A stretch of DNA of 64,000 nucleotides from Cylindrotheca closterium (GCA_933822405.4 CAKOGP040000779.1:262291-326290), one strand, 5' to 3'; positions 32,001 to 42,666 are shown, counted from the stretch's first letter. Made by a program: numbers and translations. The notes: generated from the sequence alone by a model not told the origin.

Positions 32001-34490
32001 AATCAGCCTGTAGGTGAGAATCATGGGTGGTAACCCTGACAGTGGTGTGTCTGCATTGACATTTGAGTTGGAAGATGGCATGCCCAGCAGCGACCGTTCC
32101 ATTCCAGAGCCAAAGAGCATTGACAGGCCAGCGCCACTGGAAATAAAGGATCGGCCTCCTCGGCCAACTCCTCCCAGAAAGGAAGAAAGTGCGGCAGCGG
32201 ATTGGGAGCCACCGGACGAACTCGAATTCTGCATAAGGTGGTCCTTCCATACGACTTGGTGCACCACCCGTAGCTTGAGGTCGGTATCCAAAATCTTGTT
32301 GGCACAGAGCAATTCCAATAGCTCGGCCGAGTCGCCCATTTGCAAATCATTTGCAATGTGCTGTCTCAAATCCTTGATAGTGGGTTCATTCTTGTTCTCA
32401 TGAGATCGAAGCATACTCAATGACACTGGATTCTTGGACAAGGATCCTCGAAAGAACTCTTCTTGGGTAGGGGCACGCCGCAAGATAATCTTGGAATTGG
32501 GAGGCTTCTTGGGTGGCTGTACAATATTGACAATGGAGGACATCAACGAGTGTTCGGCGGAAACAGTCAGGCCTTGCTTTCTGGCATCAGAGGCAGATAC
32601 CTTTGGCGGGTTCTGCTGGTGCAGTGTCTTCAATGCAGGATGCTGCATCTTCAAGACCTGCATGGCAGCTACCACATAGACACGTCTTTTTTGCTTGAGT
32701 GATCTTGGATTAGCAGTTGGGGGAGGATTTGCCCTGTTGGATGCTGCTGATGCTGACGATTGACGTTGAGCGGAGCGCAAGAGAGAGTGCGGATCCTCAT
32801 CCACTACAATATCTTCAAAGTCCAATAGTCCACTTTCCAATACTTCGGCCTCGATTCCATGGACGCTCAGCTCTTCGGCTTCCTCTTCTTCCTCTTCCTC
32901 GTCATCATCATCGTCCGAGTCGTCGTCATCGGAATCTTCGTCTTCTTCCCCCTCCTCGTTATCTGAACCAGCTCTGTCTTCTTCCATTCCTTCAGCTTCG
33001 TCACTATCGATTTCTTCATCATCCTCCTCTTCTTCCTCTTCACTTTTGGTGCCTTCCTCGTCGCCTTCGTCTTCCTCGTTGGCCGGAGGATCCTCCACGA
33101 TGGTCTCTTGACTTTGCCGACGATTCCGATTCAAAAATCGCGACACTTCGTCATCTTCTTCTTGTTCATTCTCTTGATTGCCATAGACGGCATTGAAAAT
33201 GCGAGCCACAGTAGCCGCTGCCGATCGGTCTTCCAACCTTCTTCGGGCACGCGAAAACGGAAATGACGAGTTGGAGTTGGCAGCATTCGAATTCGAGGTG
33301 GAATTCGCAGAAGGGGAGGATAATCGCGAAGAGTTCCTTCCCTGCAGCCTTGAAGAAGTAGAGGAGGAACTTGACAGCATGGCACTGACAGCTGCCAAGT
33401 CAATTGCTGGGTCTGCAAAAGTGTCCATCAATCGCTCTGGCTTTTTCAAGGAAGGTCTTGAGTTGCTGGAACTTGTGGAGCCTGCATCACCACTCACAAA
33501 GGCTGGATCTACCAGTTGCTTCCAATGTTCAAAACTGGACTCCTTAATGGCGGCCTTGAGTACAGGATTGGTCTTGCACAAGTGATACGATCCAATCAGA
33601 GCGGCCAGTGGGGAAGCATCTTCCTTGCTTTGGCTGCCTTGCTTGATTTGCTCTTTGGATTTCCACAGATATTTTAGCGGTAAAGTTCCTTCATCGTCAC
33701 CCTTTTTAATGACCAGCTTGTGATTAGTTCCAATCCCATGCATCAGATCCATAAGCAAAGACATGAGATCGGCTTGATGTTGCTGTTCGCAGGGATGATT
33801 GGTTTCGGAGAGGCCAATCGACAAATGCCACAACCAATCCGACCACCATGGCAAACCCATGGTGGGATGAATCCAAAGAGCCAATTGCTCTTGTGGATTC
33901 AAGCACTCTAGGGCAATGTGCTGAAACAAGGTCAAGATTGGAATTTTGGTGGCTAATTTGCCACGATGCTGCAACAGATTAGCTAGGAGCTCCAATACTT
34001 GCCACAAAGCGTGTCGCTCCATGGGACATCCGGCGCACAAGACGCCAAATGCAGCCTTTCGTTCGGCAAGAGAAGGAGATTGCAAACAAGGAATCAACCA
34101 GTGATACGATTGCTTCTTGGCGAGTGTTGCTGGCAAAGACTGCTGTTGCTTTTGTTTTGGCTCTTTGGACTTTCTTCTCCGACCTCGTTTGCGACTTTGG
34201 GCTTTCGACTTTGGACTAGCCTTTCCAGATTTCTCATTTAGCTTGGATTGCACAAAGCGAGCAATCGCATGAGCAGATGTGTAATTCCGAATAGCTTGAT
34301 TGAAACACAAATCAGATGCTCCTGGACGGCACCGCAATCCTTCCAAAAGAGGCAAGGAAAGAGGACCTCTTGTAGTTGAGCCATTGTGAGTACTACTGTG
34401 ACTTCCATGGTTACCGTGGTTATTAGATGTTGATGGCGACCCTGGAGAAGCCGCAGTTGCCGCAGAAGGCCCTGCCACAGTTCGTGGCAT
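29055..34490 (-). CDS. UBR4: UBR4-type E3 ligase C-terminal catalytic module as a separate gene
   Basis: A single-exon, 1811-aa protein starting at ATG 34488-34490. After a Ser/Thr/Gly/His-rich leader (about 1-50) come helical repeats, then a highly acidic stretch (about 480-560, long E/D runs). From about residue 640 onwards it follows the C-terminal region of animal UBR4 and plant BIG closely. A split zinc-binding hemiRING is seen as GLTCAVCQEG (C1350, C1353) and IHFSCHAKAR (H1453, C1456, H1457) with WEGASLRNSRVKC after it. Upstream is the helical RRKTRDRKKEIAMARRNKALR segment typical of the family just before the zinc site. In UBR4 this hemiRING recruits the E2. No UBR box is present here; it is in the gene at 10552-24193. 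About 100 residues separate the two halves of the zinc site, more than I would expect, because of a Ser-rich insertion. Confidence 0.87.
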   Translation of the reverse strand: MPRTVAGPSAATAASPGSPSTSNNHGNHGSHSSTHNGSTTRGPLSLPLLEGLRCRPGASDLCFNQAIRNYTSAHAIARFVQSKLNEKSGKASPKSKAQSRKRGRRRKSKEPKQKQQQSLPATLAKKQSYHWLIPCLQSPSLAERKAAFGVLCAGCPMERHALWQVLELLANLLQHRGKLATKIPILTLFQHIALECLNPQEQLALWIHPTMGLPWWSDWLWHLSIGLSETNHPCEQQHQADLMSLLMDLMHGIGTNHKLVIKKGDDEGTLPLKYLWKSKEQIKQGSQSKEDASPLAALIGSYHLCKTNPVLKAAIKESSFEHWKQLVDPAFVSGDAGSTSSSNSRPSLKKPERLMDTFADPAIDLAAVSAMLSSSSSTSSRLQGRNSSRLSSPSANSTSNSNAANSNSSFPFSRARRRLEDRSAAATVARIFNAVYGNQENEQEEDDEVSRFLNRNRRQSQETIVEDPPANEEDEGDEEGTKSEEEEEEDDEEIDSDEAEGMEEDRAGSDNEEGEEDEDSDDDDSDDDDDEEEEEEEAEELSVHGIEAEVLESGLLDFEDIVVDEDPHSLLRSAQRQSSASAASNRANPPPTANPRSLKQKRRVYVVAAMQVLKMQHPALKTLHQQNPPKVSASDARKQGLTVSAEHSLMSSIVNIVQPPKKPPNSKIILRRAPTQEEFFRGSLSKNPVSLSMLRSHENKNEPTIKDLRQHIANDLQMGDSAELLELLCANKILDTDLKLRVVHQVVWKDHLMQNSSSSGGSQSAAALSSFLGGVGRGGRSFISSGAGLSMLFGSGMERSLLGMPSSNSNVNADTPLSGLPPMILTYRLIGVDGEATEDTINTLQDPEAPSESATPEEVERMMEQKFGVTRTIMEGRGVFCLLKSIERNINATLLKIRRDDVTEIGVQARRNVKNPSREVFKSSSPYPGLELLWCCSKLPSNRKLLLQSRAPTMLLRLLLSVLHALEEDGKGGSVSESNATVKALQKSIEVLASDMISSQNDTAMSETEEDNEQDASTLRLLLTAIETSSLSRPLRNVIAKLLPYLTYGQASLCKELANEFMRHVSMDQLGVCETQPDVWDEESRYILPATCVHASCSLPENPVCDSLRVELVNCGFVERLAKVLLDNVPSQPPPWSPSLWTKDVEQSENEKIKLEGKWKEYFARPGLKTAFNMLIGLCKSHGKTQLFIGNVHMDLPGRKKQSLIQVCHWIESTSDSSRVSTHDLGIVAETLLDELTKEEKTVAPIVKSVRRKTRDRKKEIAMARRNKALRGMGSFGPSAMSGAKVGEKAPVRGTAASLLAPVLGLFGANDNDDGPPAKRAKKNPQPAPTAKPAWMTEMENMEDEDGLTCAVCQEGRTLQPAELLGLYAYVKKVSIPMHQSGSKSAIDGTDLLTSLPGSMPRSISDTHAALEWFPPAKKSGDELRSSARSSSLSSSSRKTTYTTTVTAGNAIHFSCHAKARQADKNHPKAPKSEWEGASLRNSRVKCNVMLPLVSSRSSKVPLVAVDSALTDHSTAVSNLLNARPKSMLWTVLHDVRLLLLRIAYGEPLNADCEGGSLSSNSRLVYYQLLMADMFAKDAEIDSPQTARHACSLSGGFLAACTMIKADDYDKRKQTVVNRSIADSSLMAALTCILFHNTTNDYNKSKKSDDNAPNNKRRWVTGKESFLRGLITCAGRRHSLGLEDSGCLPSRNQLNRGSFADWDVDEDDAAMDTDMSPSIHLRRATSGRAGIEDFRNALRPMIVFYAIMDQVSSDFSLNMDDAKVEECGDRLTQVIQDCRRATSIHDLLQKAKVTLDHADIMQELQRGILSA

Positions 34491-35266
34491 GATTGATGGT
34501 TTGCAATCAATCAGATGAAGGAAGCTAGCTAGGCTTCTGGAGTCTTATTTTGCTCGCTTCTTACAACAAGAATACAAGATTTTTGACGAGTGCAAGAATA
34601 AAGCAGAGAGAGAAAGGTCAATCAAAACGCAGCTCATCCAAACTATGCTCTTTCTTGTTCAGTAGATGGGACTGTTCCTGCTTGTGTCTCATCAGCTTGG
34701 GCCTACTCGTCTGTTTGTTTGTCCTCCGAAGTCTTGATTGATTCTTTATCTCTTCCCTATGACGATTACGCGTAAGTGTACAGCTGTAGGGCTTGGTAGC
34801 AAACCTACCAGAAGTCCGCAGTCCAAATCGGCATTTTTTACCGCGCTTTTTGTAAAGTGTCACTGAGTTGGCCGCAAGTGCAAGTGGTTTTTCCTGGGAA
34901 GCCAAGTATAAAGTGCAACTCTACTTGATGCTCTGGTTGGATTCATCCCTAAATGAACAATGTAGGGTCGGTCTTCCTTTTGTTGAATCTTTTCTACCGG
35001 TAGGTACAAGAGTACAAATATTTATATTAGATAATATGATAATTTTAATATGCAATTTAGTTCTCTATTTCGTGTCCAGCAACTACCTCTAGCCAACTGT
35101 GCGATTGCTGGATCTCGCAATACTGTACTTTTTCTCTCTCTCTCATTTTCACAGGATAGTTGGTGCTTTTAACAGCGCATCCAACCCATCAATTTCACAA
35201 ACATCTATATATATATAAGCAAATGCATTTTCTTCTGCATCCCTCCTAATGCATCCATCGACCAAT
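34491..35266. other. Intergenic, nothing recognised
   Basis: The 5' flank of the hemiRING gene and the 3' flank of the opine-dehydrogenase-like gene. It contains short TATA repeats near 35205-35218 and a TACTGTACTTT word at 35122. Several short frames exist on both strands, none protein-like. Confidence 0.45.
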
Positions 35267-37252
35267 TTACAACTTGGATCGAATTTGCGGTTGGTTTCCC
35301 ACCAAAGGACTCTGAAGGACTCGTTGTTCGGCCAATATTCTTCCATCCTCTCCGATAGGACTCAATTGTAAGAAGGACCTTAATTCTTGAATGCTATTGA
35401 CTCCAAAGCCTTGTGGAGTAGACGTTTCTGCCAAATCGCGAGCATCGGCCACCAATTTCTTGCCGGGTTGCTTGGACGGTAAGACAAATTCCTTGCCCAT
35501 CCACTTTTGCAAGCGTCTCACTACATAGAGGGTAGCAGGCATGTCCCGTTCCAAATCAAAACCAAACATTTCGCCCAATCCCAATTGAACGCAAAGGCCA
35601 TGATTCAAATCGTCCACAAAGAACCGACTGGTGGGAATGGGACGAATGTAATCGGTGGGGTTGCCATTTTCGTCCTTGATGCGCTCGGCTGGACTGAGGA
35701 CATGCCCAATCCGGTGACTGTGGCTCAACCCAAATCCCATCGAAAAGGCAAAGAAGTTGTAAAATCGCAACCGATCTTTCGAAGGCATCTGGGGCAATTC
35801 GTCTTCGCTGTTGGGAATACCTTGCGCTCTCTTGAGCACCAATTCCGTCAAACCGGATCGTTCTCCAATCTCGGCGGGAGAATTTCCGAGGGTATTGACG
35901 ACCATGCGGCCCACTGGTTCTCCCCCATGCATGGAGGAAATGGTCCGCATACCACTGGGCGACAAGAAGGCATCCAAAGAATCCAAGAGGGGATAGACTT
36001 CGGCACAGGCAATGGAAGTAATCAATTGACCCGCTTCCGGATGAGCCGCACCATCGGAATAAAATCGAGGCAGTGGTGTCTTTTTTTCCTTGAGCGGCCA
36101 TGGAATACGACCGTCCTTATCGGAAGCTTCGGGATTGTTGGGATCCTTGAACATGGCCGCCATGATGCATGGGTGCAACCATTGATTGGTGGCATTCATG
36201 GTACACGTCAAGAATGCAATACTGCCAGTGGGATCCGCATAATCGGCCATGGGCTTGGCCATAATGTCCGATGGCAAGGTATCCGAAATGGCCTTGGCAG
36301 AAGTCTTGCCCAGCATGACATTGCTGGAACCAACCTTGTGGGTGCCTTGCATCATTTGAGCCACAGCGACAGCGGCCGCTGCATCGACGACAGGGGCCGT
36401 TCCATCACCACCTACCTTTTCCTTGGCGCCAATGCCTAGGAATTCGCAATATCGACCAGTCGTCTGGGCCTGCAAGAGTCGATCCAACAAGATACGAGCC
36501 CTGGCTCGGGCCCTTGGAGAGGGCGGGGATAGTGCCACTAGCAATTCGGGAAAGCGCCCAAAGAGTGTCACGACGCCAGGTTCGGTTGATTTGGCCAAAA
36601 ACGGAAAGGCCTTGAAACCAAACAAGCACAGGTCTCGTTTCCAAGTACCACAGAAATCAGAAGGCCTCTCTTGCGCAAAGGCCACTCGAGATTGCCAATC
36701 CAGACCTCCAGCGGCATACAAACTGCCCACAAGCAGTGGCGGCGCATTGCCTCCAAATTTGGCAGATTTGAGAAGCAATCCTTTGCGATCTAGTCGGTAA
36801 AGACTTCGGGCAATCCGCCTCAAGATTGGCAAATGGGCAAAGACAGGACAACACAAGACGATGCAGTCAGCAATACCTCCATCGTCCATGGTACCAATAC
36901 CACTAATAGCCTTGTCAAAGGCATCGCCAAATTCATCTGGGTCATCCTCGTCCGAATACCCCAACACAGAGTCAGCAGCTCCCATGTGCGTCTTCCAGGA
37001 CGTCATGAGGGATTCGGGAAAGATCGTGAGGGGGACTTCGTTGCATCGAATGTGTTGTTCGTTGCATTTCCAATGCTTGGGTTTGCCCTGTTCGTCTGCA
37101 AACTGAGACGGAGAACGAGTGACCACTCGTACCACATGTCCGTCATTCAGTGGATTGGTTCTGTCGCACAGTATTGCTTGCAAGGTTTTGGTGCCATTGG
37201 AGCCTCCCACTAAAACAGTGGTTTGTGGGCGTTCGGGGACTAACGATAACAT
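35267..37252 (-). CDS. Opine (octopine/nopaline) dehydrogenase-like oxidoreductase
   Basis: The first in-frame ATG is at 37250-37252, giving 661 aa; a GTG 16 codons upstream extends the frame but is unlikely in a eukaryote. The N-terminus TTVLVGGSNGTKTLQAIL is a beta-alpha-beta dinucleotide-binding start. The middle has TCTMNATNQWLHPCIM and then PRFYSDGA, resembling the N...HP and FY-G motifs of the octopine dehydrogenase catalytic domain. The C-terminal part (SRFFVDDLNHGLC, LGEMFGF) resembles the family's EDVPxGL region. Such enzymes reductively join an amino acid to a 2-oxo acid using NAD(P)H. The protein is longer than typical opine dehydrogenases (about 400-480 aa). Substrate cannot be predicted, and a different Rossmann-fold dehydrogenase is possible. 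Confidence 0.55.
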   Translation of the reverse strand: MLSLVPERPQTTVLVGGSNGTKTLQAILCDRTNPLNDGHVVRVVTRSPSQFADEQGKPKHWKCNEQHIRCNEVPLTIFPESLMTSWKTHMGAADSVLGYSDEDDPDEFGDAFDKAISGIGTMDDGGIADCIVLCCPVFAHLPILRRIARSLYRLDRKGLLLKSAKFGGNAPPLLVGSLYAAGGLDWQSRVAFAQERPSDFCGTWKRDLCLFGFKAFPFLAKSTEPGVVTLFGRFPELLVALSPPSPRARARARILLDRLLQAQTTGRYCEFLGIGAKEKVGGDGTAPVVDAAAAVAVAQMMQGTHKVGSSNVMLGKTSAKAISDTLPSDIMAKPMADYADPTGSIAFLTCTMNATNQWLHPCIMAAMFKDPNNPEASDKDGRIPWPLKEKKTPLPRFYSDGAAHPEAGQLITSIACAEVYPLLDSLDAFLSPSGMRTISSMHGGEPVGRMVVNTLGNSPAEIGERSGLTELVLKRAQGIPNSEDELPQMPSKDRLRFYNFFAFSMGFGLSHSHRIGHVLSPAERIKDENGNPTDYIRPIPTSRFFVDDLNHGLCVQLGLGEMFGFDLERDMPATLYVVRRLQKWMGKEFVLPSKQPGKKLVADARDLAETSTPQGFGVNSIQELRSFLQLSPIGEDGRILAEQRVLQSPLVGNQPQIRSKL

Positions 37253-37593
37253 TTCTGCTCTTGTTACTGTATGATTGATAAGCTTTTGAGGGTCTATCAC
37301 ACGGAGCCTGAGATTGTGGTTAGTCTTGTTTTAGAGAAGAAGAGGGCGCAATTTCAAATACGAGTTGCGTCTTTTTCATCATTGTTGACCCCAAAGACGG
37401 CGTCTGTCATCCACAAAAGACATGTGATTCCGTTCAGCGAGCGTGTACACAGCTGGCACGTGCTGAATATCCAGTGTTGAACATTGATATATTTAGTCGG
37501 CCTGGTCGCAAGAAATATCTCACTATTTGATATAATGCTTCAAACGACGATACTTTCTTCGTTTGTACAGCAGCTATTAATATTTTATATATG
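37253..37593. other. Intergenic, nothing recognised
   Basis: The 5' flank of the opine-dehydrogenase-like gene and the 3' end region of protease gene 1. No gene or repeat is recognised. Confidence 0.45.
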
Positions 37594-39969
37594 TTAACAT
37601 ATCACAACAAAACTAAACACAAGCCCCAAAGTTGACAATGCCCAAGTCTTCAAAGTAGAAGCACCACTACTGGGAGCTGGGGTTGGAGGAGCTGAAGTAG
37701 GGACCATAGTGGGGGCGGCCGTCCTCGTTGGATCGGGATGACCATATATCATCAACTCCCATCCCAACAGTTTATCCTCAAACAAACTTGGATCGTCATA
37801 GATAGTACCACCACCAAAAATACAACAGGCTTCTCTCAAACTTGTACCTTCCTCATCTTGTAAGCCGAGCAAATTCAATTGGGGCAAGAGTGCTCCATCG
37901 CTACAGAAACCATTTCGAACTGCCTCGAAACAAATGCTGGTGTCAATGGTGTCGTCACAAAACAAGCCACTGTTACATGCGCAACATCCCTCTTCAATTC
38001 CTAGATCCAAAAAGTTTTGGGCAGTCTCCATGAATGCTTCATCGTGAAAAATCTGTACGACTTCCATGGAATTGCATCCAAAGATATGACGGCCTCGTTC
38101 CATAATGCGAACGGCCTTGTCGGCACAGTTGCTCAAATCGCCTGGCACCTTGTCCACAATGCTTAAAGTCCATGTGCCCTCGGGCGATTCTCCCCAGGAT
38201 TTGACCGTCCTCAAGATCCATTCGGCGTCTTGGCCATTTTCGGGAATAAATCCGGGGGTCAATTCGGACACGGTTCCATCGGGCGAGGTCAACGTAATTT
38301 GCAAATGACCTCGTGTCAAATGCTGGATTCTCAACTTGATTTCAACATTCTCGACAAAAATGGGCGCGTTGGTGATTTCGAGACGTGTGGAGATCGGAGT
38401 ATTAGCGTCGTCGGTTATGGTCAAATCCAGGTTGTTGACTTGGGCTGTGACAAGTCGTTCGGGGCCATAATTCTCCCACGTTTCGGCAGCCGTCACGGCG
38501 GCCATGGCATTGACAATTCCAAAACCATACAAATTGGAATGAACCAAACCTGCCCCATTTCTCATTTGAGTTTCATCTTGGAATACGGTGTGGGTGACTG
38601 GTTCCGAGGTGGTGGCCAGAATGCCTTGGACATCTCTCCACGTAAGGTCGGGATTGACTTGGAGCATCAAGGCGATGACTCCGGAAACAATGGGACTGGA
38701 GTAACTAGTTCCATCGCCTGCCAATTCACAGCCGCCTCCTGCTCGTGCCACGGTTTGGCGGTCGACGTCATCAAAGTCTCCCGCTGGAGCTGTCAGTAAC
38801 ACACTGGAGCCGCCGGTCGAGTAACTGGAATGTTGTCCATCCTTCCCCACGGCACCCACTAAAATGGGGAATCTTCCGAGGTTTTCAAAGTTGGAATTGT
38901 CCCCATCATAGAAATTGTTGCCACTGGCATAGACGTAGATCACTCCTTTCTCATTTCGTCCCAGTGTTCCTCCCTTTTCAACCGATGATCTCAAAGTTGC
39001 CACACTTTGAAAGGAACACTCCCCGCCGTTGGTGAATTGGTCCAAGAGGGAGTTACATGCTTCTTGATCCACTTCAAAGTAGAATTGGCAATGTAGAAAG
39101 ACTGCAGTGGTACAGGCTGCCGTGGGTTCTACTGACGGAAAGTCACAGACGTCGCAAGGGTGCTCCATCCCCCTGAACAAAGTGCCATTGAATGAAAAGA
39201 AAGAGCCGGGTCGATGGGTAAAGGGGCATCGGTTGGAGTTCGGAAAGGTAATGGTCATGTCTGCTTGTTGCTTCGAGCGGCAAGGTATGTTGCCCAAGGA
39301 ATTGTGTGAAATGTGAATTCCATCCAACTTGTAGCTTGGATAGCTGTGATCACGGGCAGTCAGATCCAAAACAGGAGCACCAACAACAGTACAAGACGAT
39401 AGTATTACTTCCGGCGCAATACCTACCGCACATTGAGCATTGTTTCCACCTGCACCAATGATTGACGCCACCACGGTTCCATGATTTCGGTAGGTTCGAG
39501 TGCGCTCGTCAAAATACGCATCAAACACTCGACACGATGCATCCGTGTCGAATCGATTTTGGAACTCAACATGTCGATAGTCTACGCCTATGAATGCGAT
39601 GGGAGAATGTACAAAGTTAGAAGATTGTTGGATATACTTTTGTCTTTTGATTGACACTTCGTAGTGTTACAGACATACCTTCATCATTTACTCGTATCCG
39701 AATGTCCTTGCCGAAAATTCCCTTTTCCCAAACAGGATAAATATTAATCATTTGAAAGATCCAATCTTGGACGACATCAGGATCACTGCAGTATGGAGGA
39801 ACCGAGAAGATAATTTTATTAGACAGACGTGTCATAAGGACAGAAGACTTCATCGAATGACATTGTAAGCTTACTTGAAGAAAGATGCTGCTGTGCTATC
39901 GACAGGGTTGGTACCGAGACATTGCAGTATAATCAAGAGGCTCAGAGAAGATGATAACGATATTGACAT
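37594..39969 (-). CDS. Secreted kexin/furin-like subtilase with P-domain (tandem copy 1)
   Basis: Three exons: 39875-39969, 39679-39785 and 37594-39587. The introns are 89 and 91 nt (donors GTAAGC, GTATGT; phases 2 and 1), and the product is 731 aa. Residues 1-24 look like a signal peptide. The S8 catalytic set is complete: D66 (RIRVNDEG), H103 (RNHGTVVAS), oxyanion N291 (YVYASGN) and S362 (GTSYSSP, followed by NPDLTWRDVQ as in furin and kexin). A P-domain-like beta region follows (about 430-560; RGHLQITLTSPDGT, WTLSIVD), then a Cys-rich segment (GCCACNSG). A Pro/Thr/Ser stalk and a hydrophobic C-terminus without a cytosolic tail suggest a GPI anchor. It is expected to cut secreted precursors at basic sites, but specificity is not proven. 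It is clearly paralogous to the next gene. Confidence 0.85.
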
Positions 39970-40159
39970 AATTGATTGTCTACCGTATGATGGACCAATG
40001 ATCGATTGGTACCAATATATTGAATATGTGATCGTGCAAAATAAATAAATTGAAAGGAGCAATTTCCGACTCCGCCGACCATACCGCAGTATTAACTTTG
40101 TGATGAAACATGGCCACTACACATCCATACGAAACTGTATCTATTTTACTTCTATTCTT

Positions 40160-42666
40160 TTAATTGTGCAAAAGGAACAGAGCAGCCATTCCCGAAATTA
40201 TGCACACCCAGTGGTAGTGTGATAACGACTGGCGAAAAGCTGTCGATGTCGCAACATCATCCGAGGAGGGAGGTCGTGGTGCCGGTACTGTACTCGTTGG
40301 CTGAATAGTTATGGGTTGTTCCGTATTCGTTGGCCGCTGAGTAGCCATCGATGGTCCCATCGTGGGGGATACTTGGGGAACTATCGATGGAGCCATGGGA
40401 GCAGGTGATCCTTCGTGACCGTAAATTCGCAGCTCCCATCCCAACAGTATGTCTTGAAATGTCGATGCATCATTGTAGATTGTTCCTCCACCTCCGACGC
40501 AGCATGCCTCTCTCATGGTAATGCCTCTGGGATCCTTTCGCAACAGAAATTCCGCAGCACCTGTTGGAGAACCATTGACACAAATACCCTCACTTTCTAC
40601 TTCAGCACAAGTTGCATTGAATCCTGCACTACTCTCACAGGCACCATTAACTTGTTGCCCACCACCACATGAGCAGCAGCCATTGAGAATATCCTGATCG
40701 ATTAGACTGTTGACCTTGTCCACATTTGCTCCATCTTGAAGTGCACCACGCACTTCGTAGTATTCACATCCAACAGGCGAGGCGATGCCAAATGGGATTT
40801 CCAAAACCTTCCAATCGGCCATGTCGGCACAAGTACTGACATCGCCCTCAGTATTATCAACAATTGAGAGTTTCCAAACCCCATCGGCTAGTTCTCCCCA
40901 AGATCGAACCGTGCGAAAGTCCCACGGTCGGTCGTCTTGACCATTTTCGGGGAGCGAACCGGGCGCCAATTCCGAAACAGTTCCATCTGGGGACGTCAGA
41001 GTAATCTGCAAATGACCTCGTGACAAGTGCTCGAGGTAAATGTCCACCTCTACATTCTCTACAATGACTCGAGGACCAGAGGATTCTACAAAAGTCTCCG
41101 ACATGACTGGAACAGATGGATCATCTCCAATCTCCAAGTTCAGGTCCGTAACTTTGGCTGTGATCAGTTGCTCTTCGCCATACGATGTCCAATTCTCAGC
41201 TGCAGTGACCGCGGCCATGGCGTCGACAAGGCCAAATCCATACAAGTTGGAATGAGTCAATCCAGCTCCATTGGTTGTCTGCGATGTGTCATCAAAGATA
41301 GTGTGGTTGACTGGGCGTGATGTCTTGGCAAGAATTCCTTGTACGTCCCGCCAGGTGAGATCGGGGTTGACTTGGAGCATCAATGCAATGACACCCGATA
41401 CCAGTGGACTGGAAAAACTGGTCCCAACACCAGTTTCGTCGCATCCTCCGCCCGCGTATGCCGCAATGAGAGTGTCGGCATCTTCGTAGTCACCAGCAGG
41501 TGCCGTCAAGAAAACTGATGCGCCAGGCGTCGAATAGAGTGTGTGCTGGCCATTCTTTCCCACCGCTCCAACAAAGATGATGAATCGACCTTGCTGCTGG
41601 AAATTGGTGTTGTCCCCATACGCAAAATTGTTTCCAGAGGCATACACATAAATAACGCCCTTTCCGCCACGTCCTTCGGTGGCACCTTTTTCGATGGCTT
41701 CCGATACTCGATCATAATCTTGCCAGAAGCTGCACTCACCCCGAGTAATATACTCATCCAGAATGGTCAAGCATTCGTCTTGTTCTTTCTCAAAGTAGGC
41801 ATCGCAATGTTCGTAAATCGCAAACGAACACACTTCATCGGGATTGGAAGTCGGGAATTCGCAAACGTCACAGGGGTGCGTCAAATTGTAGACTTCTCCT
41901 TCGAAGATATAATCTTCATTGTCTCGATATAAAAAAGGACATTCCATGATATCTGCAAAGGTCCCAGAGAAATTGTAGTCGAACGTTGGATAACATGGAG
42001 TTCTGCCAAACGAATTTTGAGATATATCAAAGGTGTCCAATTTGAAGGCTGGATAACTGCCATCTCCAAAGGTTCGGTCCAAGCTGGGAGCTTCGATCAC
42101 GACACACGACGAAATGGTCACCTCCGGGGCTACTCCCATGGCACACTGACTGTTGTTCCCGGAAGCACCAATCAAGGAGGCCACCACCGTGCCATGTTGG
42201 CCAAACTCAAAATCCTCCCGATAAAAATACGGCTCGTATTTGTCACAAGAGGCATCGATATCAAATCGTCCTTGAAATTCGGCGTGATTGGGATCGACGC
42301 CACCATCGTTCACTCGAATCCGAATTCCTTTCCCAAACAATCCTTTCTCCCAAACAGGATACAAGTTGATCATTTCAAAGGCCCATTGCTGTAAATTAAA
42401 GTCTGGATCACTGGTATTTCAGCCACAAATGAATGCAAGAGGAGTGATAATGAGCAAAAGACGGAACATATAGAAGGGATTTGGGAACATACATTTCATG
42501 CACTGTTGGCTGCAAGAACAAAGTTTTCCTCTTCTTCGTCACAAGGAAATACTTACTTGAACGTGGCAGCGGCCCGCCTTGTCGATGTACTCTGTGTAGG
42601 ATAGACACAAAACCATTGTATTGTAAACAGGACAAGAAACACAGAGGGAAGAGCCGGCTTCAGCAT
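40160..42666 (-). CDS. Secreted kexin/furin-like subtilase with P-domain (tandem copy 2)
   Basis: Two exons, 42557-42666 and 40160-42410, with a 146-nt phase-2 intron (donor GTAAGT). The product is 786 aa. It starts with a signal peptide (MLKPALPSVFLVLF...). D72 (RIRVNDGG), H109 (GQHGTVVAS), N297 (YVYASGN) and S368 (GTSFSSP) complete the S8 site. A P-domain, a Cys-rich GCCSCGGG segment, a Thr/Pro/Ser stalk and a hydrophobic end follow, as in copy 1. The first intron is at the same place and phase in both copies, but the second intron of copy 1 (after NDEG) is absent here, where the coding sequence runs straight through NDGGVDPNHAEF. The copies lie head to tail 190 bases apart. Confidence 0.87.

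Noticed and set aside
32717..33196. 159-codon plus-strand ORF opposite the acidic region of the hemiRING gene
   Set aside because: The antisense of an Asp/Glu/Ser-rich stretch gives a His/Arg/Pro/Leu-rich shadow.
35507..36439. 310-codon plus-strand ORF inside the opine-dehydrogenase-like gene
   Set aside because: It lies wholly antisense to a clearly conserved coding region; its product has shadow-type composition (G/H/R/N rich).
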